64,000 bases of DNA from Bosea sp. F3-2 (GTDB lineage Bacteria; Pseudomonadota; Alphaproteobacteria; Rhizobiales; Beijerinckiaceae): positions 4,126,001 to 4,190,000 of the forward strand of contig NZ_CP042331.1 in assembly GCF_008253865.1 (NCBI RefSeq), written 5' to 3'. Positions 33,335 to 42,372 of the stretch are shown here, in pieces (position 1 is the first letter of the stretch; each line of letters begins with the position of its first letter). The notes under the pieces are model-generated. The model did no database searches, was not told the origin of the DNA, and saw only the letters and a program-made list of their open reading frames with translations. Both the position numbers and the translations under genes were made by a program.

Positions 33335-34336
33335 TCACATCGTGCACTTCTGGTCGGACATGTAGTCGTGCACCTTGACGGTGCCGGCGATGATGTCGGC
33401 CTTGGCCTTGTCGGCCGCCGCCTTCATCTCGGGCGTGATCAGCGCCTTGTTGGCGTCATCCAGCGCCCAGTCGATGCCGTCCTCCTTGAGACCGAGCACG
33501 GAAATGCCCGGCTTCCAGGAGCCGTCCTGCGCGGCTTTGAAGGATTTGTAGGCGGCAACGTCGACGCGTTTGAGCATCGAGGTCAGCACCTTGCCGGGAT
33601 GCAGCGCATTCTGGTTCGAATCGACGCCGATGCCGAGCTTGCCGGCATCCGCCACCGCCCTGAGCACACCGATGCCGGTGCCACCGGCGGCGTGGTAGAC
33701 CACATCGGCGCCGCGATCGATCTGCGACTTGGCGAGCTCGCCGCCCTTGACCGGGTCGTTCCAGGCTGAAGGCGTCGAGCCGGTCATGTTCTGGAAGATC
33801 TCGGCATCGGCCTTGCCCGCCTTGACGCCCTGGACATAGCCGCAGGCGAATTTACGGATCAGCGGAATATCCATGCCGCCGACGAAGCCGACCTTGCCGG
33901 TCTTCGAGGCCATCGCGGCGAGCAGGCCGACCAGATAGGAGCCCTCATGCTCCTTGAAGACCACCGACTGCACGTTCGGCAATTCGACCACCATGTCGAT
34001 GATGGTGAATTTCAGGTTCGGGAACTCGGCCGCGACCTTCTGCAGCGCGGTCGCCTGCGAGAAGCCCACGGCGATGATCGGTGAATGGCCGTCACGAGCG
34101 AAGCGGCGCAGGGCCTGCTCGATCTGGGCATCGTTGGTCGGCTCGAAATCGCGGAAGTCGACGCCGGTCTCCTTCTTGAACCTGTCGGCGCCGATGAAGA
34201 CGCCTTCGTTGAAGGATTTGTCGAACTTGCCGCCCTTGTCATAGACCACGGCCGGCTTGATCGGCTGTTGCGCCAGCGCCGCCACTGCCGAAAGCGCAAC
34301 GCCGGCCAGTGCCGCCGCAAAAGAACCCAGACGCAT
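33335..34336 (-). CDS. BMP-family nucleoside-binding periplasmic protein
   Basis: The 333-residue binding protein has a signal peptide cut near ALA-Q (residue 22) and no lipobox Cys. The BMP (PF02608/PnrA-like) domain is seen in VVYDKGGKFDKSFNEGVFIGADRF, KEHEGSYLVGLLAAMASKTGKVGFVGGMDIPLIRKFACGY-type segments and GVDSNQNALHPGKVLTSMLK. It is the first gene of the nine-gene operon running down to ghrA. Relatives bind purine and pyrimidine nucleosides. Confidence 0.93.
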   Translation of the reverse strand: MRLGSFAAALAGVALSAVAALAQQPIKPAVVYDKGGKFDKSFNEGVFIGADRFKKETGVDFRDFEPTNDAQIEQALRRFARDGHSPIIAVGFSQATALQKVAAEFPNLKFTIIDMVVELPNVQSVVFKEHEGSYLVGLLAAMASKTGKVGFVGGMDIPLIRKFACGYVQGVKAGKADAEIFQNMTGSTPSAWNDPVKGGELAKSQIDRGADVVYHAAGGTGIGVLRAVADAGKLGIGVDSNQNALHPGKVLTSMLKRVDVAAYKSFKAAQDGSWKPGISVLGLKEDGIDWALDDANKALITPEMKAAADKAKADIIAGTVKVHDYMSDQKCTM

Positions 34337-34498
34337 GAACCGATCCCCTGTTAAAGCCGGGCGCCGTTGTCCGGCCCTCGATGTCGACACGATGGCATGG
34401 CTCGGCGGCGCGGCCAAGCCGGCCAAACGTCATGTCCGGCGCTGCCTGAAGCGACCATGCCGATTGCCGAAGAACGGCCATCGTCTTACGCTGCTGCC

Positions 34499-35284
34499 AT
34501 GATGATGGGCGACGACGAGATCGAGCGCTATGCGCGCCATATCGTGCTGCCGGAGATCGGCGGCCCAGGGCAGCAGAAGCTGAAGAATGCGCGCGTCCTC
34601 GTCATCGGCGCCGGCGGGCTCGGCGCACCGCTGATCCAGTATCTCGCCGCAGCCGGCGTCGGGAAGATCGGCATCGTCGATGACGACATTGTCTCGCTCT
34701 CGAACCTGCAGCGCCAGACCATCTTCGCGACCGAGGATGTCGGCGCCCACAAGGCCGTCGCCGCCGCGCGCTTCGTGCGCAATCTCAACCCGCATGTCGT
34801 GGTCGAGGAGCATGTCACCCGCATCGACCCGCACAATGCCCGGGCATTGATCGCCTTCTACGACGTGGTGGCCGAGGGCTCCGACAATTTCGCGACGCGC
34901 TATGCCGTCTCCGACGCCTGCTTCCACGAGCACAGGCCGGTGGTGATGGGGGCGCTGGGGCGCTTCGACGGTTCGCTGACCACGATCCGTGCCCATGAAA
35001 CCGGCCCGGACGGACGGCCAAACCCGACCTGGCGCTGCCTCTTCCCCGAGGCTCCGCCGCCCGGTTCGATCCCGACCTGTGCGGAAGCCGGCGTGCTCGG
35101 CGCGCTGCCCGGCGTCGTCGGCTCACTGATGGCGCTGGAGGTGATCCGCGCCATCACCGGCTTCGGCGAACCGCTGGTCGGCAAGCTCCTGCTGCTCGAC
35201 GCGTTGACGATGCGCTTCGAGACGCTGCGCTATGGCTGGGACGAGACAAACCCGCTGAGCGGCGGCGGCAGCGTCGCAGCCTGA
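34499..35284 (+). CDS. moeB: HesA/MoeB/ThiF-family adenylyltransferase
   Basis: E1-like enzymes adenylate the C-terminal Gly of small sulfur carriers such as MoaD or ThiS. The 261 residues show ERYARHIVLPEIGGPGQQKL, the nucleotide loop VLVIGAGGLGAPLIQYLAAAGVGKIGIVDDD, SNLQRQTIF and CAEAGVLGALPGVVGS. The rhodanese domain and the two CxxC zinc motifs of some MoeB proteins are absent. The start is uncertain (34457, 34499, 34502 or 34505); none has a good Shine-Dalgarno. No moaD or thiS lies nearby. Confidence 0.88.
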   Translation: MMMGDDEIERYARHIVLPEIGGPGQQKLKNARVLVIGAGGLGAPLIQYLAAAGVGKIGIVDDDIVSLSNLQRQTIFATEDVGAHKAVAAARFVRNLNPHVVVEEHVTRIDPHNARALIAFYDVVAEGSDNFATRYAVSDACFHEHRPVVMGALGRFDGSLTTIRAHETGPDGRPNPTWRCLFPEAPPPGSIPTCAEAGVLGALPGVVGSLMALEVIRAITGFGEPLVGKLLLLDALTMRFETLRYGWDETNPLSGGGSVAA

Positions 35285-35306
35285 GCCCCCTCAGAACAAC
35301 CGCACC

Positions 35307-35418
35307 GTCATCCCGGACAAGCCGCAAAGCGGCGCCGATCCGGGATCCATGCCTGAGCTCATGCCGGAAATACTCTGACATGGATCCCGGGTCTTCGCTT
35401 CGCTGCTCCCGGGATGAC
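35307..35418. repeat. Long palindromic repeat, family A (copy 5)
   Basis: The ends are GTCATCCCGGACAAGC and CTCCCGGGATGAC, with arms GATCCGGGATCCATG and CATGGATCCCGGGTC. It lies between the convergent moeB-like and gshB genes. Confidence 0.8.
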
Positions 35419-35442
35419 AACGTCACAGGTCCATAGAACTCG

Positions 35443-36381
35443 TCAGCGCTTCGACTCGATCACATCCCAGAGCTGCGCCGCCAGGTCGGGGCCGCCGAGC
35501 TTCTTGATGGCGCGCACGCCGGTCGGCGCCGTGACGTTGATCTCGGTGAGCTTGCCGTGGATGACGTCTATGCCGACGAGCAAAAGACCGCGTTCGCGCA
35601 GCGCCGGGCCGATCGCCTCGCAGATCTCGAGCTCCTTCTTCGACAGGTCGGTCGGCCGCGCCGCGCCGCCGCGCACCATGTTGGCGCGCAGGTCACCCAC
35701 CGCCGGCACGCGGTTGACCGCGCCCGCCGCCTTGCCGTCGATCAGGATGATGCGCTTGTCGCCCTCCGTGATCTCCTTGATGAAGCCCTGCACGACCCAG
35801 GGCTCACGGAAGAGGTTGCTGAACAGATCGAAAAGCGAGCCGAAATTCGGATCGGTCCTGCTGGTCTTGAAGACGGTCGCGCCGCCATGGCCGTAGAGCG
35901 GCTTCATGACGATCTCGCCGTGCTCGTCGCGGAAGGCCTCGATCTCGGCCTTGTCGCGGGTGATCAGCGTCGGCGGCATCAGCTCCGGGAAATGGGTGAC
36001 GAAGATCTTCTCCGGCGCGTTGCGGACTTCGGCCGGGTTGTTGACCACCAGCGTCTTCGGATGGATGCGCTCCAGCATATGGGTGGTCGTGACATAGGCC
36101 ATGTCGAAGGGCGGGTCCTGCCGGAGCAGGATGACATCGAGCGTCGAAAGATCGATCTTCTCCTCGGCTCCCACCGTGAAATGGTCGCCCTCGACGTCCC
36201 GCACCGTGACCGGACGGATCGGCGCGGTGACCTTGCCGTCGCGCAGCGAGAGCTTGTCGGGGGTGTAGGTGTAGAGTCTGTGGCCGCGCGCCTGCGCTTC
36301 CAGCATCAGGGCGAAGCCGGTGTCCCCGGCGATCCGGATGCGCTCGATCGGGTCCATCTGGATGGCGACGGAGAGAGTCAT
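35443..36381 (-). CDS. gshB: Glutathione synthase
   Basis: The enzyme joins gamma-glutamylcysteine and glycine using ATP. The 312-residue chain has the ATP-grasp layout: the N-terminal IQMDPIERIRIAGDTGFALMLEAQARGH, then LRQDPPFDMAYVTTTHMLE, KPLYGHGGATVFK (ATP Lys and Gly loop) and EINVTAPTGVRAI near the C-terminus. It is monocistronic here, downstream of yraN in the same direction by 71 bp. Confidence 0.97.
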   Translation of the reverse strand: MTLSVAIQMDPIERIRIAGDTGFALMLEAQARGHRLYTYTPDKLSLRDGKVTAPIRPVTVRDVEGDHFTVGAEEKIDLSTLDVILLRQDPPFDMAYVTTTHMLERIHPKTLVVNNPAEVRNAPEKIFVTHFPELMPPTLITRDKAEIEAFRDEHGEIVMKPLYGHGGATVFKTSRTDPNFGSLFDLFSNLFREPWVVQGFIKEITEGDKRIILIDGKAAGAVNRVPAVGDLRANMVRGGAARPTDLSKKELEICEAIGPALRERGLLLVGIDVIHGKLTEINVTAPTGVRAIKKLGGPDLAAQLWDVIESKR

Positions 36382-36452
36382 GGCAGGCCTTCCTGTTGCG
36401 GCCGGTTCTTATCGGGCCGCGGGCGGGGTTCCTGCAAGTGGGTCGCCTTGCG

Positions 36453-36848
36453 TCACAGGACAAGCGCAAAGGCAGCCGGCACATGACGCGGCCGACGCCA
36501 CGGAGCCAGAAACACCGCATCGGCCCGCAGATGATGATCGTTCGCCCAGGGATTGCGCGAAAGCCAGTGCCGGATGCGCCGCTCGACGAGGCGGCGCTTT
36601 TCCGGCGTCACCGCGGTCAGCGCATCCTCCAATCGGCCACGCGCCTTGACCTCAACGAAGGCGACGGTGCGGCCGCGCTTCATGACGAGGTCGATCTCGC
36701 CGCCCTTGCCGCCGAAGCGCCGTTCGAGCAGCCGGTAGCCCTTGGCGGTCAGCCAGAGGATGGCGAGCCATTCGGCACGGCGGCCGGCGAGGCCGGAGCG
36801 CCTCGCCTTGCGGCTGCGCCTGTCGGGCCCCGCCGCCGTTCCGCTCAC
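36453..36848 (-). CDS. YraN family protein (UPF0102, endonuclease-like)
   Basis: The 131 residues contain the UPF0102 core: AEWLAILWLTAKGYRLLERRFGGKGGEIDLVMKRGRTVAFVEVKAR. Its GEIDLV...FVEVK pattern is that of the PD-(D/E)XK nuclease fold. The biological role is unclear. It overlaps the end of rsmI by four bases, the same rsmI-yraN neighbourhood seen in E. coli and Rhizobiales. Confidence 0.92.
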   Translation of the reverse strand: MSGTAAGPDRRSRKARRSGLAGRRAEWLAILWLTAKGYRLLERRFGGKGGEIDLVMKRGRTVAFVEVKARGRLEDALTAVTPEKRRLVERRIRHWLSRNPWANDHHLRADAVFLAPWRRPRHVPAAFALVL

Positions 36849-37753
36849 GGATCGTCGCGTGTGAGTTCAAGGGCGCGCGCATAGATCTTGCGGCGCGGCT
36901 GGCCGGTCTCGGCCGCGACCTGCGCGACGGCCTCCTTCAGCGAGACCTTCGCCAGCGCGGCGCGCAGCCGCTCGTCGATCACATCGCCGGCCGGCAGCAG
37001 CTCGACAGCGCCGGGCGGGCCGATGATGACGACGATCTCGCCACGCGGCTCTTCCTCGCTCTCGTAATGCGCGGCGAGTTCCGGCAGCGCGCCGCGCCGC
37101 ACCGTCTCGTGAAACTTGGTGAGCTCGCGCGCCACTGCGCCGGGCCGCGCGCCCAGTACCGCTGCCGCATCGGCCAGCATCTCGGCGAGACGGCGCGGCG
37201 ATTCGAAGAAGACCAGCGTTCCGGGGATCACGGCAAGCTCGGTCAGCCGCGTACGCCGCGCCGCCGATTTCGGCGGCAGGAAGCCCTCGAAGAAGAAGCG
37301 GTCCGTGGGCAGACCCGCCAGCACCAGCGCCGCCAGCACCGCGGATGGGCCGGGAATACCGGTGACCGGCAGGCCTTCCGCCACCAGCTCGGCCACGAGC
37401 TTGTAGCCGGGATCGGAAACCAGCGGCGTGCCGGCATCCGAGATCAAAGCGAGCTTGCCGCCCTCGCGCAGTTTCGCCAGCACCTTCGGCCGCATCTGCG
37501 CGGCATTGTGCTCATGATAGGGCAGGAGCGGCGTCGCGATGCCGTAATGCGCCAGCAGCGTCTTCGAAGTGCGGGTATCCTCGGCGAGGATTACGTCGGC
37601 GGCGGCGAGCGTCGCCAGCGCCCGGAACGAGATATCGCGCAGGTTGCCGATCGGGGTCGCAACGATGTGAAGCCCCGGCGCCAGCGGCTCGGCCTCGGCC
37701 CTGAGGCCGAAGGCGGTGTAGCTCGGGGAGCGGGGGGCGGCATCGTTCGACAT
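36845..37753 (-). CDS. rsmI: 16S rRNA (cytidine(1402)-2'-O)-methyltransferase
   Basis: This SAM-dependent enzyme makes the 2'-O-methyl of m4Cm1402 in the ribosomal P site. The 302 residues include LHIVATPIGNLRDISFRAL, AEDTRTSKTLL, ISDAGTPLVSDPGYKLV and GIPGPSAVLAALVLAGLPTDRFFFEGFLP, all strong family marks of the tetrapyrrole-methylase-like fold. The start at 37753 (MSNDAAPRSP) was preferred to an in-frame Met at 37789. Confidence 0.95.
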   Translation of the reverse strand: MSNDAAPRSPSYTAFGLRAEAEPLAPGLHIVATPIGNLRDISFRALATLAAADVILAEDTRTSKTLLAHYGIATPLLPYHEHNAAQMRPKVLAKLREGGKLALISDAGTPLVSDPGYKLVAELVAEGLPVTGIPGPSAVLAALVLAGLPTDRFFFEGFLPPKSAARRTRLTELAVIPGTLVFFESPRRLAEMLADAAAVLGARPGAVARELTKFHETVRRGALPELAAHYESEEEPRGEIVVIIGPPGAVELLPAGDVIDERLRAALAKVSLKEAVAQVAAETGQPRRKIYARALELTRDDP

Positions 37754-37938
37754 CGCGCCACGCTGCCACAGCGGCAGCCGCCACGCCATGGCGCAGCGTC
37801 GCGCCGCATGTGCAACTCATAGTTAACAACTTGAAAATAGGATTCCGCACTGGCACGAGTCCGGCGGTGACCATTTTTTCCGCTGGAACTCATCGCCGGG
37901 CGAGCACCTGCCTGCCCGGTCACGACTGGAGATCGCCC

Positions 37939-39144
37939 GTGTTGCATCATCGGTACGTCGCACCGGTCCTGCGGTTCAAAGCGCGGGCTCTCGCGGTCCT
38001 TCTGCCGCTGGCGCTGGCCGCCTGCAGCGGCGGCACCTCCGGCCTGCCGGGCTTCGATTCGGGCTCGCCCGCGCCGGGCGCGGCACCAACCGGGCAGACT
38101 ATCGGCAACGGCAAGGTCAAGGTCGGCCTCGTGCTGCCGCTGACGGCAGAGGGGCAGGGCGCAGTCGTCGGCAATTCGCTGAAGAACGCCGCCGAGATGG
38201 CGCTGGCCGAGTTCCCGAACGCGGACCTCACGCTCCTGGTGAAGGACGACCGCGGCACGCCGGAAGGCGCCCGCGCGGCAACGCAGGAAGCGCTGTCGGA
38301 AGGGGCGGAGCTGATCATCGGCCCGCTCTTCGCACCCTCAGTGCAGGCAGCGGCGCAAGTCGCGCGTGGCGCCAATCGCCCGATCATCGCCTTCTCGAGC
38401 GACACCAGCGTCGCCTCGCGCGGTGTCTATCTGCTCTCCTTCCCGCCCGAGAACGACGTCAACCGCGTCATCGCCTATGCCAGCCAGCAGGGCCGGAAAT
38501 CCTTCGCCGCCCTCCTCCCCGATACCGCCTATGGCAAGGTCGTCGAGGCCGCCTTCCAGCAGGCCGTCGCCAGCCGCGGCGTCCGCGTCGCCGCAATCGA
38601 GCACTTCGGCTCAGATCCCGCCGCGATGCGCAGCGCGATCCAGCGGCTGATGCCCTCGCTCCAGCAGGCGGACGCGCTGTTCGTGCCCGCCGCCGCCGAC
38701 ACCATGCCGACGCTCGGCCAGCTGCTGCAGGAAGCCGGCTACAATCCGGCGAAGGTGAAGCCGCTCGGCACCGGCGTCTGGAACGATGCCGGCGTGGCGC
38801 GTGTGCCGGCGATCCAGGGCGGCTGGTTCGCCTCGCCCGACACCGCCGGCTTCAACGCCTTCGCCGGGCGCTATCAGCAGCGCTTCAACAGCGCGCCGAC
38901 CCGCACCGCGACGCTCGCCTACGACGCTGTCTCTCTGTCGGCGGCACTCGCCCGCACGCAGGGATCGCAGCGCTTCTCGGAAGCCGTGCTGACCAATGCC
39001 TCGGGCTTTGCCGGCGCCGACGGCGTCTTCCGCTTCCGTCCGGACGGACAGGTGGAGCGCGGGCTTGCCGTGCTCGAACTGCGCAACGGCCAGATCGTCA
39101 CGATCAACGCCGCACCGCGCGATCTCGGCCCGCGCTCGCAGTAG
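37939..39144 (+). CDS. LpoA-like penicillin-binding protein activator (lipoprotein)
   Basis: The 401-residue lipoprotein starts with GTG at 37939 (GGAG upstream). The lipobox LALAAC puts the acylated Cys at residue 29. The rest is a periplasmic-binding-protein fold (Peripla_BP_6), with VGLVLPLTAEGQGAVVGNSLKNAAEMALAEF at its start. Annotation as PBP activator rests on this fold and on its place divergent from rsmI-yraN, as LpoA sits in E. coli. It lacks the N-terminal TPR domain of enteric LpoA. Actual PBP partners are unknown. Confidence 0.85.
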   Translation: MLHHRYVAPVLRFKARALAVLLPLALAACSGGTSGLPGFDSGSPAPGAAPTGQTIGNGKVKVGLVLPLTAEGQGAVVGNSLKNAAEMALAEFPNADLTLLVKDDRGTPEGARAATQEALSEGAELIIGPLFAPSVQAAAQVARGANRPIIAFSSDTSVASRGVYLLSFPPENDVNRVIAYASQQGRKSFAALLPDTAYGKVVEAAFQQAVASRGVRVAAIEHFGSDPAAMRSAIQRLMPSLQQADALFVPAAADTMPTLGQLLQEAGYNPAKVKPLGTGVWNDAGVARVPAIQGGWFASPDTAGFNAFAGRYQQRFNSAPTRTATLAYDAVSLSAALARTQGSQRFSEAVLTNASGFAGADGVFRFRPDGQVERGLAVLELRNGQIVTINAAPRDLGPRSQ

Positions 39145-39159
39145 GCCGTCTGGCCGCGA

Positions 39160-41328
39160 TCAGGGACGGTTCGCCGCGGTCTTCACGCCGCGCCCGGCGG
39201 CCCGTTCGGCCGCCGCGATCAAGGTGTCCGCCGTCAGGAGCTGCGGCAGGATCTCCGCCTGCCCGTCCTTGCTGCCCGGATAAAACAGGTAGAGCGGCAC
39301 GCCGGCGCGGCCCTGCTCGGCTAGCGCCTTGGCGATGCGCGCATCGCGATTGGTCCAGTCCGCCTTGAGATAGGTCACGCCAAGGCTCGCGAAGGCGTCC
39401 TTCACCTCCTGCCGGGACAGCGCGACCCGCTCGTTCGCGATGCAGGTGATGCACCAGGCCGCCGTGAAGTTGACGAAGACCGGCTTTCCTTCAGCCTGCA
39501 GCGCCGCGACGCGCTCGGGCGACCAGGCCTCGATGTCGCCAGCACGCGCTTCGGTCGTCGCGCCGGGAACGGCGTTCTGGACCGTGAACCAGCCCGCGCC
39601 GAGCACGACCAGCACCGCCAGCACCGAGCCGAAGACGCGACGCGGCAGAGACCCGCGCGTGACCCCGACGAGCCAGACGACGAAGCCGGCCGCCAGCACG
39701 GCGACGAGCGCCGCCAGCACGCCCTGCGGGCCGCTCTGCACCGAGGCGACCCAGATCAGCCAGACCGCGGTCGCGAACATCGGAAAGGCGAAGGCCTGCT
39801 TCAGAACCAGCATCCAGCGGCCGGGCTTCGGCAGCAGGCGCAGCAGGCCGGGCGCGAAGGAGAGCGCCACGACCGGCAGCGCAAAGCCGAGCGCCAGCGC
39901 CACGAAGACGGAGAAAGCGACCGCCGGCGGCTGCGTCACCGCATAACCCATCGCCGCCCCCATGAAGGGCGCCGTGCAGGGCGTCGCCACGATCACGGCC
40001 AGCACGCCGGTCATGAAGGCACCGAAGCGGCCGCCCCGGCTGGCGAGACCGTCGCCAAGGCCGGTCACCGAAGTACCGATCTCGAAGGCGCCGAGCAGAT
40101 TCAGGCCGATCAGCACCATCACCACCGCCAGCGCGATGACGAGGGGCGGGGACTGGAGCTGGAAGCCCCAGCCGACGCTGTTGCCCAATGCTCCCAGCGC
40201 GACCACCGCACCGGCCAGCACCGTGAAGGCGATGAGCACGCCGCAGAGGAAGAGCAAACCTTGTTCGCGCACCGCGCTGCGATGGGCATGGGCGAGCTGG
40301 GCAAAGCCGAGCGCCTTGATGAAGAGCACCGGCAGCACGCAGGGCATCAGGTTGAGGATCAGCCCGCCGGCGAAGGCCAGCGCCAGTGCCGCCCAGATCG
40401 TCAGATCGGCGCCCTCGACCGGAACCGGAATCCGCACCACGGCGGGCCGAGCCTCCGACGGGGCTGTTCCGGCCGCGGTCAGCAGCGCCGGATCGGCATC
40501 GGCGGCGAGCGTCACGGCCTTGGCCTCGCCGTTCTCGCTGAAGGTCAGGACGCCGGAAACCTCGGGCTCCTGCAGCTTGAAGGCGCCGGAGCGCACCAGC
40601 GTCAGCGCCGGTTTCTCGCCGGCAGAGAGCGACTGGTCTGCCGCATGCTCGATCAGCGTATCCAGAACAGGAAAGAAGCGCAGATCGCTCGCGCCGGACG
40701 GCAGCCCCGGCAGCTCCAGCGCGAGCTTGTCACCCGCGCTGCGGAGCCTGCCCCGGAACGGCGCTGGCTTCGGCAGGACCGCCAGCGCTGCATCGATGCG
40801 CGCCTGGGCCGCTTCGTCGACCCCGCCCGCGGCCGCGATCGGCAGGTCGAGCGTGAACGAACCTTCCTCGGGAATGCAGATCTTCTCGCAGACCAGCCAG
40901 GTGGCATCGGCCTTCAGCGTGAAAGTCTCACCGGCTTTGGCGTCGGCCGGCACGGCGATCTCGACCGGCAGCAACACCGTGCCCTCGAAACCGAAATTGA
41001 CGAGCGGCTCGACCCGGATCGCCTTCGGCGCCGGCCATTGGATGTCTCCGGCCGTCGCGCCGGCGGGCAGGTCCCACTGGATCCGCGTCGGCTCGCCGGA
41101 ATCGCCGGGGTTCAGCCAATAGGTATGCCAGTGCGGGGCGAGCTTCTGGACCAGCGCGACCTTGAAGCGCTCGCCCGGCGTCACCGTGTCGCGGCTCGAC
41201 AGCAGCGTCGCGGTGACGCGCGGCGACGTCACCGGAGCGGACTCGCTCGCCAGCGTCAGGCCGGGCGCCAGCAACCCCAGCGCCAGCACGGCCTTGCCCA
41301 GGAAACACCCACCGAAAATGCGCCGCAT
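39160..41328 (-). CDS. DsbD/ScsB-type thiol:disulfide interchange membrane protein
   Basis: The 722-residue protein carries electrons from cytosolic thioredoxin to periplasmic partners. It has a signal peptide, a periplasmic DsbD-alpha-like domain (HWHTYWLNPGDSGEPTRIQW; redox pair in VCEKICIPEEG), about eight central helices with MPCVLPVLFIKALGFAQLA and TPCTAPFMGAAMGYA bearing the transmembrane cysteines, and a C-terminal thioredoxin domain with C626-x2-C629 (AAWCITC). The length and the CEKICIPEEG motif favour the ScsB subgroup over classic DsbD. It is convergent with the LpoA-like gene. Confidence 0.93.
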   Translation of the reverse strand: MRRIFGGCFLGKAVLALGLLAPGLTLASESAPVTSPRVTATLLSSRDTVTPGERFKVALVQKLAPHWHTYWLNPGDSGEPTRIQWDLPAGATAGDIQWPAPKAIRVEPLVNFGFEGTVLLPVEIAVPADAKAGETFTLKADATWLVCEKICIPEEGSFTLDLPIAAAGGVDEAAQARIDAALAVLPKPAPFRGRLRSAGDKLALELPGLPSGASDLRFFPVLDTLIEHAADQSLSAGEKPALTLVRSGAFKLQEPEVSGVLTFSENGEAKAVTLAADADPALLTAAGTAPSEARPAVVRIPVPVEGADLTIWAALALAFAGGLILNLMPCVLPVLFIKALGFAQLAHAHRSAVREQGLLFLCGVLIAFTVLAGAVVALGALGNSVGWGFQLQSPPLVIALAVVMVLIGLNLLGAFEIGTSVTGLGDGLASRGGRFGAFMTGVLAVIVATPCTAPFMGAAMGYAVTQPPAVAFSVFVALALGFALPVVALSFAPGLLRLLPKPGRWMLVLKQAFAFPMFATAVWLIWVASVQSGPQGVLAALVAVLAAGFVVWLVGVTRGSLPRRVFGSVLAVLVVLGAGWFTVQNAVPGATTEARAGDIEAWSPERVAALQAEGKPVFVNFTAAWCITCIANERVALSRQEVKDAFASLGVTYLKADWTNRDARIAKALAEQGRAGVPLYLFYPGSKDGQAEILPQLLTADTLIAAAERAAGRGVKTAANRP

Positions 41329-41502
41329 GATCTCGTCACTGCCCTCGGATACCCGGACCCCATGCCTCAATCCGGCCTCGCATACCAATGACAAGGCGGT
41401 GAGGCTGGCTCTGCCGCATTCTCCGTCATCCGTTTGCGGCAGGCAGCGCGCCATGATGTCGCCGCGGCGCGCGCCTTAGCTCCGCCCTCCGAATCGTGGA
41501 CC

Positions 41503-42360
41503 ATGAAGACCATGACCAGCCACCCCGCTCTCGCTCCCACCCATGTGGCCGTCATCACCGGCGGCGCCTCCGGCATAGGCTTCGCCGCCGCCCGCGCCTT
41601 CGCGGATCGCGGTATGAGGATCGTGATCGCGGACAGGGACGCCGAGGCGCTGAAGGCAGCCGGGCAGGTTCTGGCGACGCTGATCGGTGACGAGAATGTG
41701 CTTGCGGTCGGAACCGACGTCTCGCGCCGGGACGAGATCGCCCATCTGCATGAGGCGGTCATCGCCCGCTTCGGCAAGGTCCATGTCCTGATGAACAATG
41801 CCGGTACACAGCCGGGCAGCGCGATCTTCGGGCCGCAGGACAACTGGGAGCGCACGCTCGCCGTCAACCTCGGCGGCATCGTCGCCGGCACGCAGCTCTT
41901 CGGGCCCGAGATGATCGCCCATGGCGAGCCGGCGCTGATCATCAACACCGGCTCGAAGCAAGGCATCACCACCCCACCGGGCGATCCAGCCTACAATGTC
42001 TCCAAGGCCGGAGTGAAGGTCTTCACCGAGGCGCTGCAGCACGAGCTGCGCAATACCGAGGGCTGCAAGGTCAGCGCCCATCTGCTGATTCCCGGCTTCG
42101 TCTTCACCCCGCTGACGGCGCGCGGACGCGTCGAGAAGCCGGACGGCGCCTGGACGCCGGAGCAGACCGTGGATTTCATGCTGGAGCGGCTCGCGGCTGG
42201 GGACTTCTACATCCTCTGCCCCGACGGCGAGACGAGCCGCGCCCTCGACGAAAAGCGCATGGCCTGGGCGATGGGCGACATCATCGAGAATCGCCCGCCG
42301 CTCTCCCGCTGGCACAAGGAGTACGGCGAGGCGTTCAAGGCTTCCCTCGACAAGGACTGA
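41503..42360 (+). CDS. SDR-family NAD(P)-dependent oxidoreductase
   Basis: The 285-residue short-chain dehydrogenase has the cofactor loop TGGASGIGFAAARAF, NNAG in HVLMNNAGTQPGS, the active-site region NTGSKQGITTPPGDPAYNVSKAGV (YxxxK), and a C-terminal substrate loop. The catalytic Ser of the usual S-x12-Y arrangement appears to be replaced or shifted (NTGSKQG), worth noting. The substrate is unknown. It is divergent from the DsbD-like gene and convergent with the sulfonate-type ABC operon. ATG at 41512 is an alternative start. Confidence 0.88.
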   Translation: MKTMTSHPALAPTHVAVITGGASGIGFAAARAFADRGMRIVIADRDAEALKAAGQVLATLIGDENVLAVGTDVSRRDEIAHLHEAVIARFGKVHVLMNNAGTQPGSAIFGPQDNWERTLAVNLGGIVAGTQLFGPEMIAHGEPALIINTGSKQGITTPPGDPAYNVSKAGVKVFTEALQHELRNTEGCKVSAHLLIPGFVFTPLTARGRVEKPDGAWTPEQTVDFMLERLAAGDFYILCPDGETSRALDEKRMAWAMGDIIENRPPLSRWHKEYGEAFKASLDKD

Positions 42361-42372
42361 GGGCGCCTTCGC

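Noticed and set aside
34367..34498. Longer MoeB-like start at 34367 or 34457
   Set aside because: The added residues do not resemble family N-termini and overlap the upstream region of the BMP gene; 34457 cannot be fully excluded.
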